From the NCBI RefSeq assembly GCF_018613855.1, contig NZ_JAGGPK010000009.1:48413-112412 (forward strand): a stretch of DNA of 64,000 bases, written 5' to 3'. How positions within the stretch are numbered: the stretch's first letter is position 1; every line of letters starts with the position of its first letter. Positions 25,064 to 33,141 of this stretch are shown piece by piece. The position numbers and the translations under genes are program-made. Origin of the DNA: Arthrobacter sp. ISL-30 (GTDB lineage: Bacteria > Actinomycetota > Actinomycetes > Actinomycetales > Micrococcaceae). The notes beneath the pieces were generated by a model that was given only the letters and a program-made list of their open reading frames with translations, ran no database searches and was not told the DNA's origin.

Positions 25064-27004
25064 ATGCTGCGTCCTGGAATTATCATTACTGCCGCTGTAA
25101 GCACCCTGGCCCTCTCTACATTCGGAATAACATCTGTGGCCGCCCACCCCGACGGCCAGCACGGCAAGGATGAGGGGCATCTGCTCGGGGAGGGTGCATG
25201 GGGAAAGATTCAGTCCCTTGGCGTTTTGGATCTCACAGATACGCCCGACTTAATTGCAGACGTCACCGTTTCCCCGGACGGTAACACCGCATTCCTCGCC
25301 AACTGGGGCGAGCCTGACTGCGCGGGCCCCGAAACGGGCGGCATGACAAGCCCGGATGCCGGAGTCTACGTCGTCGACATCTCATCCGTTGAAAACGACA
25401 CCGCCGGAGCCGGAACTTCGGCAAAGCAGGTGGGCTTCATCCCCTCCCATCAGGACACCCGCCCGGGCGAAGGTATGCAGGTCATCGAGGTCACCACACC
25501 CGGTTTTAGCGGTGACATGCTTGTTGTGAACAACGAACTTTGTGGAAAGAACGGCAAGGGCGGCGTGTCGCTGTGGGACGTTACCGACCCCCTCCAGCCC
25601 AAGAAGCTGTCCGAGAATTTCGGCGACCGGGCACCAGGCGACAGGGACGCCAATGAAATCCATAGCGCTTTCGCCTGGGACGCCGGAGACAGCGCCTATG
25701 TGGTGCTGACGGACAACGCCGAATTCCCGGACGTAGACATACTCGACATCACGAACCCGCAGCGGCCCCGCCTCGTCGCGGAGTATGACCTCAACGACTT
25801 CAATGTCAATCAGGAAGATCTTGGCCTGACCGAGTCGTTCCTCCACGACATGGTGGTCAAGGAAATCGATGGCCGCTTCATCATGCTCCTGTCCTATTGG
25901 GACGGCGGCTACGTGCTACTCGACGTCACAAATCCCGCCAATGCGCAGTTCCTGGGCGACACAGACTTTGCCGTCGCGGATCCCGAACTTCGGGAATCGC
26001 TCGGGGTCTCACTGACACCCGAAGGCAACGCCCACCAAGCGGAGTTCACCATTGACAACAAGTTCTTCATTGGAACTGACGAGGACTTCGACCCCTATAG
26101 GACTGATGCTCTTCGGATCACAAGCGGGAACTTCCAGGGTGAATATCCCTCAACCATCGTCTCAGGAGGTCACGCTCCAGCCATCCTCGAGGATCTGACA
26201 CTCGATGGTCCTGTGGTCTATGGCGGCTATGGATGCCCGAACTCGGCACCCTTGCCACGCCCGGAACAGGTTGACGGATACCTCGAAACGCTCCAGCCAG
26301 GAGACGAGACCATCCTCGCCTTGCAGCGGGGACCGGTGGGTGACCCAAGCGCGACTGAGGAAGCCTGCTTTCCTGGCGAAAAGGCGCACGAGGCCGTGCT
26401 GGCTGGCTGGGACGCTGTGCTGTTCCTTCAGCGACACCTACCAGCCACCGAGGCAGATACCGCCTTCTGCGGTTCGGGTGCTTTCGTCGACGAGATCGTG
26501 GCAATCTGCACCACCCACGACGCTTTCCACAAGCTTTTCGATCTGCAGCCTTATGACCAGGCTTCCGCGACCTACCCCGAAAACCTCACCATTGGGACGG
26601 TAGGGGCACGGATCGACGTCGGATCCACATTCGACGGCTGGGGATATGTGCATCTCTTCGACCCAGGGAGCATGCAGGAGCTGGACACCTATGCCATCCC
26701 CGAAGCCCACGACCCCGGATCCGCCTTCGGCGTAGGAGACCTGAGTGTTCACGAGGTGGCGGTCGACCCGCAACAAGCTTCTCTGGCCTACCTGTCGTAC
26801 TACTCAGGAGGATTACGTGCAATCCAGATCCGGTGCGCTGACCCCACAAACAAGAGCACCTGCCAACTTGAAGAGGTGGGCGGCTATCTTGACCCTGAAG
26901 GCAACGACTTCTGGGGCGTGGAGACGTTTGTCGGGGAGGACGGCATGACGTACATCCTCGGCAGCGATCGCGACAGCGGTCTCTGGATCTTCAGGAATCC
27001 GTAG
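25064..27004 (+). CDS. Secreted LVIVD/PA-domain-type repeat protein
   Basis: A 646-residue exported protein. The signal peptide ends around SVAAHPDG. Repeated beta-propeller blades carry the LVIVD-like pattern (VDILDITNPQRPRLVAEYDL; VLLDVTNPANAQFLGDTDF; VSLWDVTDPLQPKKLSENF). An inserted segment (EETILALQRG through EKAHEAVLAGWDAVLFLQR) resembles a protease-associated (PA) domain and contains paired Cys. CTGGAGGCAA precedes the ATG. Homologous proteins are surface-associated with no known reaction. It stands alone. Confidence 0.75.
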   Translation: MLRPGIIITAAVSTLALSTFGITSVAAHPDGQHGKDEGHLLGEGAWGKIQSLGVLDLTDTPDLIADVTVSPDGNTAFLANWGEPDCAGPETGGMTSPDAGVYVVDISSVENDTAGAGTSAKQVGFIPSHQDTRPGEGMQVIEVTTPGFSGDMLVVNNELCGKNGKGGVSLWDVTDPLQPKKLSENFGDRAPGDRDANEIHSAFAWDAGDSAYVVLTDNAEFPDVDILDITNPQRPRLVAEYDLNDFNVNQEDLGLTESFLHDMVVKEIDGRFIMLLSYWDGGYVLLDVTNPANAQFLGDTDFAVADPELRESLGVSLTPEGNAHQAEFTIDNKFFIGTDEDFDPYRTDALRITSGNFQGEYPSTIVSGGHAPAILEDLTLDGPVVYGGYGCPNSAPLPRPEQVDGYLETLQPGDETILALQRGPVGDPSATEEACFPGEKAHEAVLAGWDAVLFLQRHLPATEADTAFCGSGAFVDEIVAICTTHDAFHKLFDLQPYDQASATYPENLTIGTVGARIDVGSTFDGWGYVHLFDPGSMQELDTYAIPEAHDPGSAFGVGDLSVHEVAVDPQQASLAYLSYYSGGLRAIQIRCADPTNKSTCQLEEVGGYLDPEGNDFWGVETFVGEDGMTYILGSDRDSGLWIFRNP

Positions 27005-27129
27005 GCAGAGGAGAAGCCCGGCTGCGACACGAAGAAATTATCAGGCCGAAACACGTGCGCAACCTTTGCTGTCCAAGCTGATTCCATAGGCGCAGGCGCG
27101 CCCGGAAGGTTACCGGAAGGAACGGGATC

Positions 27130-27348
27130 ATGGCCCTCATCGAAGAGCACGTTGTCCGCAATTGCAGGGAACTTTTGGTGGGCGACGAAATTGAAGCGTG
27201 GCACCGCAACCGGCTATTCCACCGCGGACGCGTCACCAATGTACTGCCGGACATGGGCCTGTTTTGGATCAGGGACGCCCAAACAGGTGGTCGCAAACTG
27301 CTGGACCTTGGCGAACTGGATATAGTCCGTGTACCAAGCAGGGGCTAA
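27130..27348 (+). CDS. Small conserved hypothetical protein (72 aa)
   Basis: A short protein (MALIEEHVVRNCRELLVGDE, then WHRNRLFHRGRVTNVLPDMGLFWIRD) with beta-strand-like alternation that suggests a small barrel such as Tudor/SH3. The GDEIEAWHRNRLFHRGRV segment looks like a nucleic-acid or ligand-binding barrel, but no family is certain. AAGGAAC precedes the ATG at a good distance. No partner genes are apparent. Confidence 0.65.
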   Translation: MALIEEHVVRNCRELLVGDEIEAWHRNRLFHRGRVTNVLPDMGLFWIRDAQTGGRKLLDLGELDIVRVPSRG

Positions 27349-27355
27349 GGGCCAT

Positions 27356-27549
27356 AACCTGATCGGAAATTGAGCAAAATCCTCCGCGACCCTTGATGGT
27401 GCTGCGGCAAGCTCTGCCTAAGCCCTCCCCGGGCATTCCACGGGGCCCGGGTGACCGCAAAAAGGTTCAGGGAAGCAGACCAGGCCATGAAACAAACAAG
27501 AGCTTTCGAAGGTATCAAGGTTGTGTACGGGCTGGGAGCGCGGCCATGA
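27356..27549 (+). other. Duplicated promoter and leader of the HATPase gene, with 20-codon ORF
   Basis: This segment mirrors 15235-15420. It has the same upstream block (CTGATCGGAAATTGAG with AAAATC), the same 18-bp promoter spacing (TTGAGC 27370, TGATGG 27394), a GGAAGCAG...AGGCC ribosome region and an ATG at 27487. The ORF encodes MKQTRAFEGIKVVYGLGARP, related to the start of the HATPase protein (MKEAPALDEVAPIHGVI). It ends in an ATGA overlap with the membrane-protein gene at 27546. It is either a remnant of a second kinase copy or a translated leader peptide coupled to the next gene. Confidence 0.55.
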
Positions 27550-27944
27550 ACTCCGGACTCGCCCACCTGGCAGGCTTCGGCGGATCATTGCCTGGCCTCA
27601 CCCTCCAGGCCCTCGGCCAGATCCTGGTTGTTGTCTGCCTGTGTTTTGACATGGTGCGCGCCCTCTCGGTGCCGCGCTCCCATCGCAGGTACGTTGCGGC
27701 CACAGCGTTCAGGACGCTGGCGTTGCCATCGATCCTCGCCACTGCCGTAAATGTGCTGGTCGATGCAGCATCGATGGTGTGGTCGGACGTCACCTTCGGA
27801 GTCTTCGTCATGGTCATGCTCATCTTCCGCTGGCACCATGCAAAGGACGAGGACAACTGGTGGACGGGCAAAGGCACCAAGCTTCTTAAATGGGCTCGCG
27901 GAGTACTCGGTCCGCGGCTGACCCCCGCGCCCGCCGCCGCCTGA
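27546..27944 (+). CDS. Small membrane protein, unknown function
   Basis: A 132-residue protein with two or three hydrophobic segments (ALGQILVVVCLCFDMV; LALPSILATAVNVLVDAA; VTFGVFVMVMLIF) and a basic/aromatic C-terminal part (WHHAKDEDNWWTGKGTKLLKWARG). GGGAG lies before the ATG, which overlaps the stop of a 20-codon leader ORF. Function unknown; coupling to the leader suggests regulated translation. Confidence 0.65.
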   Translation: MNSGLAHLAGFGGSLPGLTLQALGQILVVVCLCFDMVRALSVPRSHRRYVAATAFRTLALPSILATAVNVLVDAASMVWSDVTFGVFVMVMLIFRWHHAKDEDNWWTGKGTKLLKWARGVLGPRLTPAPAAA

Positions 27945-28059
27945 ATTCCGCCTGACGGAAACTCACCTCGCCCTCTTGCGGACGACCCCTGCTTTCCCTT
28001 CTTTCGTAAGGTAATCGTGCTTGCAAAGATTCTGCAGGATGGCTCCGAAAAAGATCCCG

Positions 28060-28086
28060 TTAACATCTACGAAACATGACCGTCAC
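28060..28086 (+). promoter_or_regulatory. GlnR-like nitrogen-control box
   Basis: TTAAC-6-GAAAC-6-GTCAC with exact six-base gaps matches the actinobacterial GlnR pattern GTnAC-n6-GAAAC-n6-GTnAC (one mismatch in the first site). It lies about 150 bp upstream of the ammonium transporter, a classic GlnR target. Confidence 0.55.
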
Positions 28087-28112
28087 CAGCGCTTCATAGG
28101 CGGCCGCTTTCT

Positions 28113-28128
28113 GTAACTTCCCCGCAAC
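28113..28128 (+). promoter_or_regulatory. Second GlnR-like half-box
   Basis: GTAAC-TTCCCC-GCAAC gives a further a-site and near-b-site with the six-base gap, 105 bp before the ammonium transporter start. Together with the box at 28060 it suggests two binding positions. Confidence 0.4.
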
Positions 28129-28233
28129 TTAACACTCCATTGCCGGAAACACAGGTCCAGAAATATTGATCGCGGACTGGGGGCCGAGGCAAATATGCCC
28201 CGGTAAGGCAAATTTGTTGAGAAGGGACACCCA

Positions 28234-29583
28234 GTGGAACTCACTGCGGGAAACGTCTGGGTAATGGTTTCGGCCGCGCTCGTACTGCTCATGACTCCGG
28301 GGCTCGGCCTCTTCTATGGAGGCATGACTCGGGCAAAAGCGGCACTCAACATGGTCATGATGAGCTTCGCGTCCGCGGGAATCGTCGGCGTTGTGTGGGT
28401 TCTGTGGGGCTACTCGATGACCGGCGGTGAGGGCGTGCTCGGCCTGTTCGGCAATCCCTTCGCCAATTTCCGACTGGCGGGAGTTGCCGGCACCGACCTC
28501 ATCAAGGCAGGCTATGCCGCGACCTTCGCCATCATCACCGTGGCCCTCATCAGCGGTGCCATCGCCGACCGCGCCAAATTTACGGCCTGGGCTGCCTTTG
28601 TTCCGGCCTGGGTGACCCTGGTCTACTGTCCGCTGGCGTACATGGTTTGGGGTGGCGGCCTGCTTAGCGCCGACGGGGCCCTGACCGCACTCTTCGGGCA
28701 GGTCATTGACTTCGCCGGCGGCACCGTCGTCGAAATCGCTTCCGGAACCGCCGCGCTTGTCCTGGTCCTCATCCTTGGCAACCGGCACGGCTTTGGCAAG
28801 GACCCGGCCCACCGCCCGCACAACGTACCCTTCATCATGCTCGGCGCCGGAATCCTATGGTTTGGCTGGTTCGGCTTTAACGCCGGGGCGGCGACGACGG
28901 CGGAACAGGCCGGGCTTATCTGGGTCAACACCCTCGTAACCCCCGCCGCCGCGATGCTGAGCTGGCTGGTGACTGAAAAGATCCGCCACGGGCATCCCAC
29001 TTCCCTGGGAGCAGCTTCCGGTGCGGTCGCCGGCTTGGTGGCCATTACGCCGTCGTGTGCGAACATCAGTCCGCTCGCCGCCGCTGGCCTCGGCCTGGTG
29101 GCGGGTGCCGCCTGCGCTGTGTTCGTCGACCTGAAGCAGAAGTTCAACTTCGATGACTCGCTCGACGTCGTTGGCGTGCACTTAGGCGGCGGCCTCATCG
29201 GCACGCTGGCCCTTGGTTTCATTGCCTTGCCGGTGGACGGCGCAGGCGGTGGGCTTTTCTATGGCGGCGGGCTTCAGCAGCTGCTTGCCCAGACAGTGGG
29301 CGTCGTGGTGGCCGTGGTCGTATCCGGGCTCGGTACTGCCCTGATTGGCGTGGCAATCCACAAGACCATTGGTTTCCGCGTCAGTCATGAAGACGAGGTG
29401 GCGGGCGTGGACCGTTCGGAGCACGCCGAAACCGCCTACCATTTCGAGGGCATCAGCGACGGTCGGTTCACTCCACACCTTGGTGCGCACCCTGCTGTGA
29501 CCGCCGTCGAACCTGCGGTAACCGCCGTCGAACCCGCGCGCGAGAAGGTACTGGCGCGCGAGAAGGAAGACAGCTTCGCGTAA
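28234..29583 (+). CDS. amt: Ammonium transporter
   Basis: A 449-residue Amt/Rh channel with eleven expected transmembrane helices. Family signatures are MTPGLGLFYGGMTRAKAALNMVMMSF near the start, DFAGGTVVEIASGTAALVL (with the conserved His replaced by Glu in the usual DFAGGxVVH motif), FGWFGFNAGA and DDSLDVVGVHLGGG. The GTG start at 28234 has GAGAAGGGA upstream. A 60-residue cytoplasmic tail is rich in charged residues and contains a short repeat (PAVTAVE twice). No glnK or glnD follows, which is unlike many actinobacterial amt operons. Confidence 0.93.
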   Translation: MELTAGNVWVMVSAALVLLMTPGLGLFYGGMTRAKAALNMVMMSFASAGIVGVVWVLWGYSMTGGEGVLGLFGNPFANFRLAGVAGTDLIKAGYAATFAIITVALISGAIADRAKFTAWAAFVPAWVTLVYCPLAYMVWGGGLLSADGALTALFGQVIDFAGGTVVEIASGTAALVLVLILGNRHGFGKDPAHRPHNVPFIMLGAGILWFGWFGFNAGAATTAEQAGLIWVNTLVTPAAAMLSWLVTEKIRHGHPTSLGAASGAVAGLVAITPSCANISPLAAAGLGLVAGAACAVFVDLKQKFNFDDSLDVVGVHLGGGLIGTLALGFIALPVDGAGGGLFYGGGLQQLLAQTVGVVVAVVVSGLGTALIGVAIHKTIGFRVSHEDEVAGVDRSEHAETAYHFEGISDGRFTPHLGAHPAVTAVEPAVTAVEPAREKVLAREKEDSFA

Positions 29584-29586
29584 GCC

Positions 29587-29826
29587 CTACTTCTGCTCGC
29601 CCCGCTGGCCGGTTTCGTCCACAGCATCCTCGGGTTTGCGTTCAGCATCCGGATCGCCGCTGCCAACGTAGGCAGCCGGAACCGTCCCGGCGGCATGCGT
29701 CTGCTTTTCCTCCCGGATGTTGCTGGCCTTGCCGGTCTCAGGGGTGGGCTGGTCCTGGTCGGTGGTGTCCTGATCGCCGGCACCGCGGTTGCCCGCGTCC
29801 GCAGGAGTGTGGCTGGGGTCTGTCAT
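29587..29826 (-). CDS. Disordered hypothetical protein (79 aa)
   Basis: A hydrophilic protein rich in Asp, Glu, Gln, Thr and Pro without hydrophobic core, so it is probably intrinsically disordered. GGAAGGGAAG is well placed before the ATG, which supports real translation. Similar short acidic proteins are common in this group; function unknown. Confidence 0.6.
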   Translation of the reverse strand: MTDPSHTPADAGNRGAGDQDTTDQDQPTPETGKASNIREEKQTHAAGTVPAAYVGSGDPDAERKPEDAVDETGQRGEQK

Positions 29827-29877
29827 GGCGCTTCCCTTCCTGGCTGTGAACTTTTGGCCGTGATGGTGCCCTGATGG

Positions 29878-30201
29878 TTAGTGGCGACGCCTGTCCGCAA
29901 CGTTCTGAAGGGGAGAGCCGAGGACCGTGAACCGGGTTGCTCCCATTTCGCCGGACAGGAGTGGCCTGGCCTCCTGGATGGCTGCCTGTACTTCAGACAG
30001 CTGCAGTGACGCCTGGTGTGCTTCGTGCGACTCCCAGAGTTCGCATATGAATACTGCGTCCGGTTCGTCGTCGTTGATGCCCACTTCATAGAGCAGGCAG
30101 CCCGCATCCCGAAGCCCAGGCGAGGGCCGGAGCAGGATGGATACCAGCGCGTCACGCTGGCCGGGCTTGGTGCCGAGGGTTCCCACATTCGCAAAGGTCA
30201 T
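29878..30201 (-). CDS. Antibiotic biosynthesis monooxygenase (ABM) domain protein
   Basis: A 107-residue dimeric alpha/beta barrel protein. Typical blocks are KPGQRDALVSILL, LLYEVGINDDEPDAVFICELWES and HEAHQASL. Such proteins include cofactor-free quinone monooxygenases and signal-molecule hydrolases (YgiN/LsrG type). A more exact activity cannot be assigned. It shares its orientation with the small disordered gene downstream. Confidence 0.82.
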   Translation of the reverse strand: MTFANVGTLGTKPGQRDALVSILLRPSPGLRDAGCLLYEVGINDDEPDAVFICELWESHEAHQASLQLSEVQAAIQEARPLLSGEMGATRFTVLGSPLQNVADRRRH

Positions 30202-30280
30202 GGACCCACGCTAAACCAGCATGCGCGTCTCGCGGCGTAACTTCAGAAATAACTGTGCCGCAGATGCTGTTGGGCCGAAC

Positions 30281-30922
30281 ATGACAACAATCGGAATCAT
30301 TGGTGCAGGACATATTGGAAGCCAGGTTGCACGCAAGGCAGTGCAGTTGGGCTATGACGTAGTGATCAGCAACTCCCGCGGTCCGGAGACGCTGGCGGAG
30401 CTGGTAGCGGAACTCGGTCCGAGTACCCGTGCTGCCACTCCGGCCGAGGCGGCAGCGGCGGGTGATTTCGCCGTCGTTACGGTGCCGCTCAAAGCCCTCG
30501 AGGACGTCCCCGTCCAGCCGCTTGAGGGAAAGATCGTGATCGACACGAACAACTACTACTGGGAGCGGGACGGCCACTTCCCGGCCCTTGACAAGGGTGA
30601 AGAAACTACGTCGGGACTGTTGCAGAAGCACCTGTCCACTTCGAAGGTAGCCAAGGGCTTCAACCACATCATGGCAAAGCACATCACGACGGATGGAACC
30701 CCTGCGGGCACGCCCAACCGTCGGGCACTTGCTACGGCGAGCGACTACCCGGAAGCCGCCGAGCTGGTCACGAAGCTTTACGACGAGTTCGGCTTCGACA
30801 CCGTGAACATCGGGCCGCTCTCCGAGAGCTGGCGCGTGGAGCGTGACCGTCCGGCCTACGTCGCCCGCCAGAACGCGGCGGAGCTCGAAGAGAACCTGGC
30901 GAAGGCTCCGCGGACCATCTGA
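30281..30922 (+). CDS. F420-dependent NADP reductase-like protein
   Basis: A 213-residue NAD(P)-binding protein of the ProC/FNO superfamily. It shows TIGIIGAGHIGSQVARKAVQLGYDVVISNSRGPE at the N-terminus, VTVPLKALEDVPV in the middle and KVAKGFNHIMAKHI near residue 125. The Ser/Arg after the second strand (SNSRGPE) favours NADPH. True F420:NADPH reductases share this layout, but use of F420 cannot be confirmed here. The start at 30281 is fixed by the Rossmann motif; its ribosome site is weak. A large hairpin follows. Confidence 0.8.
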   Translation: MTTIGIIGAGHIGSQVARKAVQLGYDVVISNSRGPETLAELVAELGPSTRAATPAEAAAAGDFAVVTVPLKALEDVPVQPLEGKIVIDTNNYYWERDGHFPALDKGEETTSGLLQKHLSTSKVAKGFNHIMAKHITTDGTPAGTPNRRALATASDYPEAAELVTKLYDEFGFDTVNIGPLSESWRVERDRPAYVARQNAAELEENLAKAPRTI

Positions 30923-30942
30923 GGATCCCGCCTGAGGACGCA

Positions 30943-30988
30943 GAAATGGCCTGAGGGCACCCGGATCCGGTGGTCCTCAGGTCATTTC
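30943..30988. terminator. Large imperfect hairpin around GGATCC
   Basis: GAAATGGCCTGAGG is mirrored by CCTCAGGTCATTTC around a CCGGATCCGG centre. It sits 20 bp after the reductase stop and could end its transcript. Part of it (30962-30981) recurs at 32054-32073. Confidence 0.55.
30962..30981 (+). repeat. 20-bp direct repeat, left copy
   Basis: CGGATCCGGTGGTCCTCAGG; the right copy at 32054-32073 differs at one base. The two copies flank the broken GntR and nuclease genes, 1.1 kb apart and in the same orientation. Confidence 0.75.
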
Positions 30989-31437
30989 CTTGTCCCCCGG
31001 CCAGATCCGAGGCAGAGGGCGCACGGCCCCGCATCCGCCAACTGATCATTTCCGGTGAGTATGCGCCTGGCTCACGTCTGAGGGAACGGGAGCTTTCCGA
31101 GTTCCTGGCGGTTTCCCGCGTACCCGTCCGGGAAGCCCTGCAGCAGCTTGAGGCCGAAGGGTTCGTGGTGACTTCGCCACGGCGCGCAGCGACGGTCAAA
31201 CAGATCACCCTCAAGGATGTGAACGAATTGTTCGACGTCCGGCTGATCCTGGAAATGAGCAGATCCCCCCTCAGGAATACGGCCCTGCATGCGGAGATCG
31301 TGTCCATGGGCGGCAATGCACTGCTGGAAGCCTCCATGAAGCCCCTGCTCGGCAGGATGTAGTGGCTCTTCACGCTGACACCTCAGCGGGATCCGCAGGG
31401 CCAGTGCGCCGAGCATCTGAGTATTCCTGAAAACTAG
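30970..31437 (+). pseudogene. GntR-family regulator, degenerate
   Basis: The HTH is well preserved (RPRIRQLIISGEYAPGSRLRE, then VSRVPVREALQQLEAEGFV). The FCD effector domain jumps from NELFDVRLILEM straight to LRNTALHAEIVSMGGNALL, so most of its first half is missing. A TAG at 31360 follows LLGRM, and the frame continues in family-like sequence (WLFTLTPQRDPQGQCAEH) to a second stop at 31437. The true start is lost near the hairpin. It probably encodes no working repressor. Confidence 0.8.
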
Positions 31438-31470
31438 CTGTCCAAAGCCGTCACCTCATGAGACCTTTGC

Positions 31471-32144
31471 CTACCGTCTGGCGCTACAGGCTGGGTCCTG
31501 CCATAGGCCGCGGCCGGCTTTCTTCGCTGACTGCTCAACTTCCTGGAATGAATCACGGTATTTGTACGGTGCGTTGTGGGTGTATTCATACGCAAAGCCC
31601 TCGCTGACCAGGACTTCGTTCACTAATGTGGAGGCGTCAAGCCACACGTAGGCCAACAGCCGGTTATAGCGGTCACGACGTCCTTGGGTGTCGTCGTACT
31701 CGAGCCAGACTTCCGATGATTCCATCAGCTCGGTGGCTCGCGCCGATGCCTCCCTGCCGAAGCACTCCATGGGCGTTCGTGGATCCCGCACCTCGGGACT
31801 GTCGATCCCGATGAGTCGCACCGGCGTGGACCTCCCTTCGATTACAACCTGATCGTGTCGCCGTCGGTAACGGAACCAACATGATATGGTCCTGCTGCAT
31901 CCGGCGGCCGCGTCGTGACATCCGCGGGACGTGGTGGTGCGGAACCAACCCCAGTTGTGGGGTGGGCATCCGGCGTCTCCATAACAACTGGGCTTGTAGA
32001 GCATCCTGCGACACGGGTTTGTCCAGCGGACACAGAAACAGCGCGAGGATGCGCGGATCCGGTGGTCCCCAGGCCGTACCCCTGTCCCGCTACCATTTCC
32101 GCGTCCCTGGAGTCGCGAGACTGCCCTAAGCTGGAAAGGTCCAT
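31471..32144 (-). pseudogene. Thermonuclease (SNase-like) gene, frameshifted
   Basis: The N-terminal frame (32144 to 31842) ends in VGSVTDGDTIRL and then a TAA. The other frame resumes at once with VVIEGRSTPVRLIGIDSPE. Loss of one base near 31846 explains the break. The SNase core is otherwise intact, with the catalytic Arg in VRLIGIDSPE, Glu in FGREASA and Arg in DRYNRLLAYVWLD, which implies a recent event or a sequence error. A lipobox-like AGCSTS in the first frame hints at an exported enzyme, but no good signal peptide is left. Intact, it would hydrolyse DNA and RNA outside the cell. Confidence 0.78.
32054..32073 (+). repeat. 20-bp direct repeat, right copy
   Basis: CGGATCCGGTGGTCCCCAGG matches 30962-30981 in 19 of 20 positions. 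It lies within the 5' part of the broken nuclease gene. Confidence 0.75.
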
Positions 32145-32177
32145 CAGTTAGATGGATTGCGCAGCAAGGGGGAACTG

Positions 32178-33026
32178 TTGCATCGAAATCCTGACGGACT
32201 TCCTCTTCGTGCCAGTTGGGAGCCTGACCGGCGTCGGCAATGGCCCAGACCCGTTGCTCTGGTCCTCGGCGTTGCCCTCCTCGTCGGCCTCTACTTCACC
32301 CCTGCCCTCTTCGAGCGGTTCGTGCTGCCGGCAGCCCTGCCCTACCTGCCCAACGCGACAGTTCCTCCTCCTGGATTCGAAGCCGCCGACCGGCCTCTCG
32401 GCCAGCCGCCAGTCAGTACAGGTTCGCAAGCGTACGCGCTCCAGCCCTCCCCCGATCCCGACCAGGCCTTCGTAGCCTATGACCCCTGCCGTCCCGTCCA
32501 CTACGTGGTTCGCCCGGACAACGCGCCCACGGGCAGCGATGAACTGATCCGGCAAGCCGTGGCTGAAGTCTCTGCAGCCACCGGGCTGCAGTTCGTCAAC
32601 GATGGAAGCACCTCGGAAGCTCCCAGTGAGGAGCGCGAGCCCTTTCTACCGGACCTGTACGGGAAGCGCTGGGCGCCGGTCCTGATCACGTGGTCTACCC
32701 CGACGGAAGTACCGGGGCTGAAAGGGGAGGTTGTTGGTCTTGGAGGCAGCGGCTATGTCCAAATGCCTGGCCAGCCGCTCGTCCTCATCGCCGGCCAGGT
32801 GAAACTTGATGCGCCTACTTTGGCGGAAATCATGGAGTCGCCGGGAGGTCCTGCCCGTGTGCGGGCCGTGATTATGCACGAGCTGGCGCACGTAGTGGGG
32901 CTGGACCACGTCAACGATTCCAGTCAATTGATGTACGAACATGGCAATGCCATCACGGAATTTGGCGACGGCGACCGCGCAGGACTGGCGCTGCTGGGTA
33001 GCGGCGAGTGCGCTCCACGGCTGTAG
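32178..33026 (+). CDS. Membrane-anchored matrixin-like metalloprotease
   Basis: A 282-residue protein with one N-terminal transmembrane helix (PVALVLGVALLVGLYFTPALF) after a short basic tail, so the catalytic part is outside. The zinc motif HELAHVVGLDH (residues about 235-245) and the Met-turn SQLMYE identify a metzincin of the matrixin group. The TTG at 32178 is preferred because AAGGGGGA precedes it; an in-frame TTG at 32157 has no such site. Substrate unknown. A strong terminator follows. Confidence 0.82.
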   Translation: MHRNPDGLPLRASWEPDRRRQWPRPVALVLGVALLVGLYFTPALFERFVLPAALPYLPNATVPPPGFEAADRPLGQPPVSTGSQAYALQPSPDPDQAFVAYDPCRPVHYVVRPDNAPTGSDELIRQAVAEVSAATGLQFVNDGSTSEAPSEEREPFLPDLYGKRWAPVLITWSTPTEVPGLKGEVVGLGGSGYVQMPGQPLVLIAGQVKLDAPTLAEIMESPGGPARVRAVIMHELAHVVGLDHVNDSSQLMYEHGNAITEFGDGDRAGLALLGSGECAPRL

Positions 33027-33081
33027 GAGAAGCGTCCCAGTCTCCCGGGTCCCGAAGCTAAACACCAGTGGCACGAAAAGA

Positions 33082-33114
33082 ACGACGACGGCGGGAGCTT
33101 CCCGCCGTCGTCGT
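33082..33114. terminator. Bidirectional terminator
   Basis: ACGACGACGGCGGGA and TCCCGCCGTCGTCGT form a perfect 15-bp stem with a GCT loop between two convergent genes. Confidence 0.85.
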
Positions 33115-33141
33115 CCTTAGTCTTGATTCCGGTAATGTCCT

